In this document: positions 56,218 to 64,000 of the stretch, piece by piece
Layout: every line of letters begins with the position of its first letter
Position numbering within the stretch: position 1 is the stretch's first letter
Source: Kingdonia uniflora
Lineage: Eukaryota > Streptophyta > Magnoliopsida > Ranunculales > Circaeasteraceae
Assembly (NCBI GenBank): GCA_014058105.1
Contig: JACGCM010002837.1
Location: 1 to 64,000 of the forward strand
Length of the DNA stretch: 64,000 bases
Direction of reading: 5' to 3'
Made by a program: the position numbers and the translations under genes
Notes under the pieces: generated by a model
The model's database searches: none
What the model saw: the letters and a program-made list of their open reading frames with translations, nothing else
Told to the model about the DNA's origin: nothing

Positions 56218-57633
56218 ACTTGGGTTGACTTCGATGGGGAATGGGGCACGCTAAATTGGGTTGGCTTGGATAGATGGGAGGATATTGCTGAGGGGAAGTA
56301 TGAGTTTGGGTAGAACGGGAAATGGGCATTTCTTGCGAGGCCTATCTGACTGGTCCTCGAAGTTGGCTCTTTTGAGGGGGTTGGCTTCGTGGTGCATAGG
56401 GGAAACCATAGAAGAGTTTGATTATCGAGGTTTGATGGAAGTATTGTTGGTATTGTTGATCTGGGGCTGAGCATGGTGGTTGCTGACTCGAAGACATTCG
56501 AGGTCGATGTACCCATTAACTTTGGATAGCATCTCTTTGAGGGTTTTGGGCTTCTGGAGAATGTATTCTTTGATACGGTTGTGGTCGGGCAGAGCATTCG
56601 AGTAGGCGAGGACTGCATTCAAACCATCATGGTTCTCAATTTTGCAAGACTCATCAAGGAACTGTTGGTAAAGGTCTTGAGGGTTTCAGTAGAGAGTTTT
56701 CTGAAGTTAAAAAATACGTTGACTCGCACCTCCCAGTCTTTATTGAAGGTAAAATGGGAGAAGAAGAGGTAGGAGCTAGAGATGTTCGAAGCTGGTGATT
56801 GAGCCATGAGGCAAGCCATGGTACCATTTGAGGGGGCTGTCTTTTAAGCTGGTGGGGAACATTTTCAGTAGATATGGTTAGCAGAGGAATGGAGGCTAAG
56901 AGTGTTCCGAAACTCGAGAACATAGGATTAGGGATTGGTGTTTTTGTATATGCAGATTTTAGGGATGTGGAAATTGAGAGGGGCCTCAATGGCGAGGAGT
57001 GCTGGGGATATGAGATTTTGGGGTCGAGTCGAGGGGCTGGGAGTGGGCTGTTACTGACACGGATTGCAGCCTTGATTTTCTGGTTGAGCTCATAAGGGGT
57101 TATATACACGTCTCGTGGTGGAGAACGATAGGGGTGTAGGTTTTGGGTTCGGACTCCCAAGGTCTGCTCGAGGGATAGTTCACCCAGGCACTCCCGGACG
57201 GGTCTGCGAGACAATCAGCGGGATGACAACTAGGTGGAGTCTGTAGAAGCTTCAGTGGGATGCAGCCCAAGGTGGAGGGAATCTTTGGGTGGTGGGACAG
57301 GTAGCTCAGGGCCCTAAGGGGGAGTTGTGTTGTCTCGATAGGGGGAAAAGGGCCCAAATACTCTCGAGCTTAGGGTCGAGAGGGTGTTGGCGTCTGTCCT
57401 TGTTGCAAACTTTGAACAGACTATCGGAGGTCATCTGGAATGTTGTTATGGCGGATAGTTTCCTCTAGTTGACGTTGACGCTCGGCGGTGAGCTTAAGCT
57501 GTCGTTCTTCGCGGCCGATCCGGTACCGTTTTTCGGCCTAGGCAAATTGTTTTGCGATGAGGGCAAGTTGGGCAGTAATGCAATCCACTAGGGGGTCGAC
57601 AGTGGTTGAGTTGGACCTAAGGGTGGGTGTCAT
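56218..57633 (-). pseudogene. Element E gag, truncated
   Basis: The ATG at 57633 starts MTPTLRSNSTTVDPLVDCIT. The capsid pieces are MFPTSLKDSPLKWYHGLPHG-like coding at about 56800-56860, FNKDWEVRVNVFFNFRKLST, ETLKTFTNSSL, LAYSNALPDHNRIKEYILQK and TLKEMLSKVNGYIDLECLRV. Frames are broken by several stops. The knuckle region ends at the truncation (HAPFPIEVNPSR). Confidence 0.8.
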
Positions 57634-57715
57634 TGAGGATGGCTTTGAAAGTGGAGGAAAAAATGGGGAAATAAGAGGTAGTTTGTAGATAGGGTATAAC
57701 ATAGACAACTCCAAA

Positions 57716-58531
57716 TGTAGGGGCCTGATCTCGTTAGAGGGGAGATCGGACTCTTACACCACAGGAGGTTAGGGTTCGACTAGGGATTTTCAAGTATATC
57801 TAGCAGAGTTACCGTAAATCTACAAGAATACACTTTTGTGGAGTCTTGAATGGTTGTTCCACGACCTCTGGCAAGGATTTTAAAAGAGAAGATAGCATAT
57901 ATCGAGGATTAGAGAGAATTACAATGTAGTCGAAGTATCGAGGATTAAAGAGGATTACTGTGCAGTCGAGCGTAATCTTTAAGGGGATGTGAGAGGGGAG
58001 ATTCTGTAAGTAGATTTTGTAACCTCTCTATGGTTCGCCTCCCCTCCTATTTATAGAACATAAGAAGGCTGAGTCACCAAGAGAGATAATTTTACATATT
58101 TGCCCTCTGAGGACGTCTATTACTATAGCTGTCATCTATCACTATAGCTGTCGAATCCATACTGCGGTGGCTGGCTCTAACACTATCGGTTTTGACCCTG
58201 TGACAGCTTGTTCTAACACTGTGACGGCTGATCTGATACTACAGTTATTAGGTAGTACATTCTACCATTCTGTCTGGTACATTGGTCGGCGTGCTTTATT
58301 GTTCTGTCGAGTTGTTTCTCTTCGACCATGTCATGTCATGGTCGAAGCCCTTCTGGAGCTGATCTTCTATCTTTGTCAACGGATTTAATGCTACCTTTGA
58401 GTGTTTGGTATAGTCTCCGAAGGCTTCGAGGGCTTAGATGCTCGTCTTGCTGATATGTGGGTCTTGAGTAGGCTTCGAGTGAGCCTTCGAGTGTTTGACT
58501 GGTGCTAGAAGGCTACGAGGAGGCTACTACA
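57716..58531 (-). repeat. 5' LTR of element E (816 bp)
   Basis: The plus strand runs from TGTAGGGGCC to GGCTACTACA like the LTRs of B and C. The PBS just inside has decayed (TTTGGAGTTGTCTATG on the minus strand). A TATA box (CTATTTATAGAAC on the plus strand) lies at about 58046-58058. Confidence 0.85.
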
Positions 58532-61427
58532 TATTGTTCAATATCAAATTGCCACTCTGTATGTTTGAACTATAGTTATGCATAATCAAACTATTATTGA
58601 TTTAAATGATATTGTATGCAGGTGTCAGTTACAAGGTAAGTACGAAAGAATCTCTAATCAACGTTATTGCTTGAAAAGGGACAGAGCTCAAATCTGTGCT
58701 CAGTGAAATTGGGATATCCAGGTCTAAAAGATGAGCCAGCAGGAATGGAAAGGTATAGAGGTTCTAGGCAAAAAGAATGATGGTGGAGACTGGGCAAGGT
58801 TCAGGAGGGGAAACGTTATCGATGTCAGAGGGGACTAAACGTCCCAGCCTCGTGAAACACTCAAGCTATGCTTGCTAAACCAACCAACATGGTGGCTGTG
58901 TCGAGCAATGTTGTACAGAAGCTTTCTAAAAGGATGGCCAGATCAAAGGGGGTCTCTTCTCGATCTGCCACATCGGGCAGTGTTGAGGTCAAGAAAAATG
59001 TGAAGAGGAGAAAAGTAGATTCCTCTGCAGGGGCAAAGGAGGTACAGGAGAAAGTGACCAGGCCGAGTGAGGAGGCCGTGATGAGGCTGAGTGGTGAAGT
59101 GGATTTTGAAGCTCTGGAATGCAAGCTTTGAGCTACTGTTCAGGAGGGAGTGGATTTATTGGTGGACCACAAGCTAGATAGGGTAAGAAATTGCACGTGC
59201 TTTCAATATGAGTTTTTTTTTATCGAGCTGACATGTATTTTAATTGTAATTCACTCGTATGCCGAGGGAGATCCGTCTTGGGTGTCAGGATGGGAAGGTC
59301 GAGTTGGAGCAGTAGGTTGCACAACTCGACAAAAGGCTAGCGATGCTAGAGGAGAAGTATGCCCAGCTCGAGGCAAGCTCAGTGCGGGAAAGGGAAGCTA
59401 CATAGAAGAAGTACCAAGAGGACATGGCCGAGTTTGTTGAGGAAGAAGCAAAGATTGTGGAAGAGGCCACTGTTGCTCGTAACAACCTTCTCGCCAAGCT
59501 CTACAAATGTGGGTATTCCATTGAATAGGTTGCTGCTTTCACATCTGGGCAGTTCATGTAAGATGATGAGGAGGAAGCCGAGGATGCAGTTGATGGTCTA
59601 AACGCCATATCTGATAGGACCATCAATAAAAACTTGGGAGAGGAGGAGAAGGTAGAGTAATTTATAAAGATTATATGCCTAGAGAGAATATTTATGTGAT
59701 TGTGATGATGACACTTTGATTCTATTTTGATAAAAAGTTTTTATGAAAATTCGCATTGTAAGAAGTAACGAGCTTATGCCTCAGAATTGCGGAATTAGAG
59801 GGGCAGCTCACTGTGGAAAGAAACTCTTCAACTACAGAATTGGAGGTTAGAAAACACAGCTAATTATTTTTGACAGAATAGATTTGAGCACAAGCTAAAA
59901 ACTGTAGAAAAGTGTAGCTTGCTACTTGTAATAATCGTCACGCTATGAAGTCCGTGTGGTATAAATCATGTTCACCAGAGCCAGGATCCTTAGTTGGAAG
60001 GCTAAGTATCAACTTATTGTGGTGTGCGTTCAAATGCTACTCTTTGTAAGATTGTCGGGGGCAATAAATAGCCTATGTGCTCTGAAAGAGCTATAGAGTG
60101 TGAGGTTTAAATGTATAGGCTCACTTTGAACTATTACGCAGGAGGAGCTAGAGGCTGGCGGAGCTAGTGAGGAGCTCATGATGTAGTATAACATCGAATT
60201 CAAAGAGGAATTTGAGAGGATTGCTGCAATTAACGAAGAGTGTAAGGTTCATTCTATAAAAATGTTTATTTAGCTCGCGGAGGCCAAGGGCCAAGAAGCA
60301 TGTGGACGAGCTCATTGCTAGTAAGGATGTTGAAATGACTAAACTTCTAAATGAGCTAGTGATGTTGAAGAAAAAAGCATAGTCTGAATCTCATAGCAAG
60401 ATGGGTGTTGCCCAATATCGTACTAGAGCGTTAGAAGATTAAATTAATGGGTTGAAGGGCAAGATTGGTGGTTTGAATGCTCAACTTTTAAAGAAAGAGA
60501 TCGAGCTGGATAAAACGCGAACTAATGCTGCTATCACTGAGGCTGATTTTGAGAAGTTGAGTGAGAACATAGAAGATAAAAATTTGGCACTGCACAACTC
60601 CCAACGGGTTTGTGACAGTTTAACTAAAAAATTAGATCTATTGAAAGTGGACGTGCATCACCACAAAGATAAGGAGGCCAAGGCTAAGTTACTCGAGGTT
60701 CGGGCTACCAATAAAGAATTGGGGGACGATCTGGCTGTTGCTCGAGCTGCTGTGAGAAAAACCAATGATCATGTTAAGCAAAAGACCCAAAGGATCGACC
60801 AACTTTGTCTTCGGGAGAGAGAGCTAGAGGCAGACAGGCAGTCACAGAGTATCAAGATGGCGAAGGTTGCCAGTTACACTGGGAGTGGTGCTACGGTGGA
60901 CTACCTTTGTTAGAAGAAGGAAATGTTGGAGTGTATGAAACAAGATCATAAAGCCGAACGACAGAAATCCATAGAGTTAACTGATCAGATGTCGAGCTAT
61001 GTAAATCAAGCAAAGGCTAATTTAGTAGAAGAAAAAGCTCGCTATCAGAGGTTATCCAAAACCCATAAGTTGACCCTTAAAAACTTTGCTGACCTGGCTG
61101 TCAAAAATTGAGACAGGATCGGAGTACATGTTGTGCATTTACAGGAACTTGGTACTGTGATCACATATTTTGCTAAGGAAGTAAAGAGGCTACAGACCAA
61201 GAGAGACCAAGAGAGACCAAGTATATGATTGTCTTGGTAAAAAGGTCTCTATCTTTAAGGTTGAAGTTGATCAAAGTGATCCACTAGGTGCCATGGATGG
61301 TAGAGTTGGGAGCACTACTACTGAGCAGGTAGCACGAGGAAGAGAAATTGTTACTAATCGAACTCCAAAATTGATGACCTCCAGTGCTCGCGTTGTCGGA
61401 GGAAGTTCTACCAACCTTCCCCAATAA
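58532..61427 (+). pseudogene. Element G antisense gene (coiled-coil part)
   Basis: Plus-strand exons include a short one at about 58621-58634 (AG acceptor and GTAAGT donor visible), then MVAVSSNVVQKLSKRMARSK, KKNVKRRKVDSSAGAKEVQE, matching NLANRKIVKKGAASRST and GSKRRKVSSPAKVQEV of F. A further exon (about 59278-59660) has VARNNLLAKLYKCGYSIE and AEDAVDGLNAISD. A long coiled-coil exon (60285-61111) reads VDELIASKDVEMTKLLNELV, LLKKEIELDKTRTNAAITEA and KNLALHNSQRVCDSLTKKLD, the counterpart of QKEIDLDKARSALAVAEADY and KDLALLNSERVCKSLIAKLD in F. The last piece ends VGGSSTNLPQ with a stop at 61425. Several stops are present. The N-terminal domain is cut away by E. Confidence 0.7.
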
Positions 61428-61699
61428 AAAGAACTGCATAAAAACAAAATGTTGTACAAAATTAATAATTGAGATTTAATGAAGTAGATGTACCTTGTGT
61501 AATAATTGTTGTTGATTCCAAGACTGATGAACTAGTAATATCTATGCTTGAATCAGTGTAGAATTCATGGCTCCTTGCGAGTGAGGAGGATCATTGATTA
61601 AAAACTCGATCTTCATTGACTGAAAGCTCGATTTGCAGCAACTGAAAACCAATTGTATCATTGTTTTAAGTATCGTATGTTGCATGATCCTTAATTTGG

Positions 61700-62090
61700 A
61701 TAGAAAGGAAGTTAGTATTACCTATGCTTCAACCATTGAAACTAGAACGAGTCCTCTGGTGTAGAAGCTAGTATTATCTATGCTTCAGCCATTGGATGTA
61801 GAATGAGCCCTTTGTTGTAGAAGCTAGTATTATTATCTATGCTTAAGCCATTGGAAGATGTATGTACCCACAGGTTAAGAAGGTAGTTATATCTTGGCTT
61901 CCACCTTTAGATGATGTAGTGTCTTCGGATAAAAGCTAGTATTATCTATGGTTCAACCCTTGGACGATGTATGTATCCGCAGGTTAAGAAGCTAGTTCTA
62001 TCTAGGCTTCCACCTTTGGATGATGCAGTGTCTTCGGATTGAAGCTAGTATTATCTATGCTTCAACCCTTAGACGAAGATATCAATTAAG
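61700..62090 (-). repeat. Tandem array of about 56 bp units in element G
   Basis: The landmark GCTAGTATTATCTATGCTTC and variants occurs at about 61711, 61767, 61823, 61882, 61935, 61991 and 62043. Most spacings are 52-59 bp, and alternate units differ slightly, giving a 112 bp higher period. On the minus strand, the element's sense strand, the core reads GCATAGATAATACTAGC, as in the array of F. Confidence 0.88.
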
Positions 62091-62257
62091 AATTTCTCTG
62101 TAATCGAAGATTAATCAAATGGAAATGCGATATGTGTAATAAAGACTGATGTGATAAAACTTAGTAGTTTTTTATTGATTGGAAGAGAATGTACATACTG
62201 TTAGAGATGAAATCTCGCTTGTAGAATGTAAGCTGCTGAGCGATTGGAGGTGTAACT

Positions 62258-62900
62258 TCAGCGTCGATAGAGCTTCCATCTTCTGGTGTTCCATTCATGA
62301 GATAGTATGACCCCAGACCAATTTGATCGATGACCATGAAAGGACCCTCCCAATTTTCTGTGAGCTTCCCAGTACTTGGCTCCTTTCTATTAGTTGGGAT
62401 TTCATGGAGAACCCGATCATTGATTACGAATTCCCGAGTACGAATCTTTTGTTGTATGAACTGGTCAGATGTGGTGATATCGACCCATATTTTTAATAGC
62501 TCGATCTTGGGTCTCGTCGATCCAGTTTAGTTTGTATGCCAATTTGAACTCATTCTCTTCGTCTGTGAGCTCGTGATCCTTTACCGGGTGGTGGTACTCC
62601 ATTGGGATAACTGTTTTTGTTCCATAAGCTAGCAAGATTGGTGAACACTTCGTTGATTATCGTGGTGTAGTATGAAATGGCCATAAAACATGAGGTAGCT
62701 CCTGTATCCAGTTGCCTTTCTTCTCTAAGATGAGGCACTTCTTGAGACCATCCACTATCGTTCTGTTAGTAAGCTATGCTTGACCATTTCCATGGGGGTA
62801 GTATAGGTTAGATGAAGAGTGGATGATGTTGTGTTTGTTAAGGAATGCTAGGACCTTCGATCCAACGAACTGTGGGCCGTTATCGATTCGAATGAGGTGG
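62258..62900 (-). pseudogene. Element G integrase C-terminal part
   Basis: The minus strand reads HLIRIDNGPQFVGSKVLAFL, NLYYPHGNGQA then a stop, LTNRTIVDGLKKCL, WIQELPHVLWPFHTTPR and MEYHHPVKDHELTDEENEFK. It ends TRRWKLYRR with a stop at 62258. Two of the three catalytic regions are visible (the second D, and the region of the E, which is broken by a stop). It is close to F and H in wording. Confidence 0.85.
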
Positions 62901-63612
62901 GATTTTGGGCCTTACCACTTTCTGTAGTACCCTCAGTACTATTATGTACGTTATCTGGACCAGTAGAAATGAGCTCTTATTTGAAAAGAAGAAGGTAAAC
63001 ATTGGGGAAGGGCTGAAACGAGCGAAGCAATACTTCTTGGACTTTACCAAGACCATTTCTCAGACCCCCACCCCTGTCCAAGCTCCTCTGCCGCTGACCA
63101 AGGACGGTTGGAACGTCATAAATATGGATGCTTCATGGACCACTTCTAACAGTCTAAGAGGGTTAGGTTTCACCATTAAAACTTACTCTCTTTCTCTCAT
63201 CTCTGCAGGTTTTGATTCGTCTCAAGCAGCGGACCCAGAAGAGGCCAAATCTATCTCAGTTATCAGAGGGATGACACCTGCTCACAGGCTGGGTTTGGAC
63301 ATGGTTCTTCTTCTAGCGGATTGCCAGCACCTTGTCAGAGCCTTCTGAGATAGTTCCGATGATCTCTCATGGGGATCCCTTACCATAGCCCCAGATATGC
63401 GTGCTATTGCCGCTACTTTTTAGGATTTTTGTTTTGAGTATGTGCCACATGTATGTAATTTTGAGGTACACTATCTTGCCGCACGGGGTGCTGTTTCCCC
63501 TACTATTTTCTGTACTGAGTTCCTTGAGGTTACTAACCTAGTAAACTCTGTACTTTCTCTTTGCCCCTAGGGGCCTTTTATTTATTCTAAGCTATCTTTG
63601 ATTAAAAAAAAA
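62900..63612 (+). mobile_element. LINE 3' end with RNase H domain and poly(A)
   Basis: The plus strand reads MYVIWTSRNELLFEKKKVNI and, after a linker, WNVINMDASWTTSNSLRGLG, EEAKSISVIRGMTPAHRLGL and LLLADCQHLVRAF. After a TGA (63346) it continues with FCFEYVPHVCNFEVHYLAAR. This is the RVT_3-type RNase H that ends ORF2 of plant L1-like LINEs. The A-rich end is at 63604-63612. The 5' part is missing, as is common for LINE insertions by target-primed reverse transcription. Confidence 0.8.
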
Positions 63613-63833
63613 TCATCAGACTCCTCTTCGGACACATCTTGAGACACATCATCCTCAGATTCACCTCCTTTCTCAGGTCCTACCTTTAAACTCCCTCCAC
63701 TGTCTGTGTCACTCTCAGCAAGAACCTTTGGTTCTTTCTCTCCATGCACATCATACAACCTCTCATCATCTGAATCAGAAGATGTTATATCCCTAGTGGA
63801 TCTAGGACTTGGGTTCCTATCTAGGCTATCCAT
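63613..63833 (-). CDS. Acidic N-terminal ORF of an unknown gene, cut by the LINE end
   Basis: The ATG at 63833 (minus) begins MDSLDRNPSPRSTRDITSSD and continues with a strongly acidic, Ser-rich run (DTDSGGSLKVGPEKGGESED, DDVSQDVSEEESDD). Real coding stops at about 63613, where the LINE poly(A) begins; beyond that the frame only reads through A/T-rich LINE sequence. I do not recognise the family. An acidic head of this type also opens some plant transposase genes. A TATA box lies about 75 bp upstream, so this looks like a true 5' end. The rest of the gene is not in the window. Confidence 0.5.
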
Positions 63834-63908
63834 GAATGTAGTAGTGAGGGATGATTGTGAGAAAAGAGTGTGAGATCATTATGTAAGATTAGAGTGTGAG
63901 AATGGTGT

Positions 63909-63916
63909 ATTTATAG
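63909..63916 (-). promoter_or_regulatory. TATA box upstream of the acidic ORF
   Basis: TATAAATA on the minus strand within CACCTATAAATACACC. The leader between it and the ATG carries repeats of CACACTC(T) (63835-63905). Confidence 0.6.
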
Positions 63917-64000
63917 GTGAAAAGGTCATAATCAAATCACAAATACCCTAGTATTATGTTTCCAATACATGTAGTTAGTTAGGGGTTATACTACTTTATT
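63917..64000. other. Upstream flank, nothing recognised
   Basis: A+T-rich sequence at the window edge with no motif that I can name. Confidence 0.4.

Larger units (their letters stand above)
56218..58531 (-). mobile_element. Element E: minus-strand Tat-like Ty3/gypsy, only 5' LTR and gag
   Basis: On the minus strand an 816 bp 5' LTR, a decayed PBS and gag are present. The element is cut at about 56218 inside gag, where upstream sequence of the antisense gene of F begins. Its LTR right edge (58531) abuts the antisense gene of G. It is the closest relative of C in this window. Confidence 0.82.
58532..62900 (-). mobile_element. Element G: minus-strand Tat-like Ty3/gypsy remnant
   Basis: What remains, read on the minus strand from right to left, is the end of integrase (62900-62258), a 56 bp tandem array (62090-61700) and the antisense gene (61427-58532). 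This is the same order as in F. Element E cuts it on the left and a LINE end on the right, so neither LTR is present. Confidence 0.75.

Noticed and set aside
1..64000. tRNA or rRNA genes
   Set aside because: The GGTATC and TGGCGCC motifs that recall tRNA ends are all primer-binding sites next to LTRs. No cloverleaf or rRNA sequence was recognised.

Overview
The window is plant nuclear DNA from a repeat-rich stretch, probably of a eudicot. Nearly everything recognisable is nested, broken LTR retrotransposon sequence. The only host-like gene is a decayed, intron-containing NPH3/BTB-type gene at about 24.6-25.9 kb. No rRNA, tRNA, CRISPR or bacterial operon structure was seen. All assignments were made by reading motifs; no database search was run, and LTR identities are by-eye.

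Left part (0-21 kb): (A) a TATA promoter, a broken 'putative plant transposon protein' (PF20167-like) gene and an LTR-like tail rich in the palindrome CGTTCGAACG. (H) A minus-strand Ty3/gypsy element of Tat-like type at about 4.15-10.5 kb, with a 628 bp 5' LTR, a tRNA-type PBS, gag, protease, RT, RNase H and integrase, but no 3' LTR. H sits in the 3' end of (K), a minus-strand Ty1/copia element at about 10.5-21.0 kb. K is also split inside its RT by (L), a structurally complete plus-strand chromovirus at 11186-17035 with two LTRs, PBS, gag-pol, a chromodomain-like tail and a PPT. L's reading frames are closed by many stops.

Middle (21-29 kb): mostly unrecognised A+T-rich DNA around the NPH3-like pseudogene.

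Right part (29-64 kb): a nest of Tat-like Ty3/gypsy elements. M is a minus element kept only as its 3' LTR and the start of its antisense gene. B (minus) is internally deleted. C (minus) is cut in protease by B's LTR. D (plus) has its LTR cut by C. F (plus) is the longest internal region, from its 5' LTR at about 43.8 kb through gag-pol and a tandem array to an antisense gene at about 56.0 kb. E (minus) keeps gag and the 5' LTR. G (minus) keeps part of an antisense gene, a tandem array and the integrase end. A LINE 3' end with an RNase H domain and poly(A), and an acidic N-terminal ORF with its own TATA box, close the window.

The most interesting recurring structure is in the Tat-like elements: gag-pol, then a tandem-repeat array, then an extra gene on the opposite strand near the 3' LTR. 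In F this antisense gene has its own TATA box, at least three GT-AG introns, a domain like the plant 'putative gypsy type transposon' family and a long coiled coil. Homologous coiled-coil coding lies in the same relative place in G, and positional counterparts occur in D and M. The arrays differ in unit length (225 bp in D, about 104/153 bp in F, about 56 bp in G), but F and G share a 17-base core in the same sense orientation.
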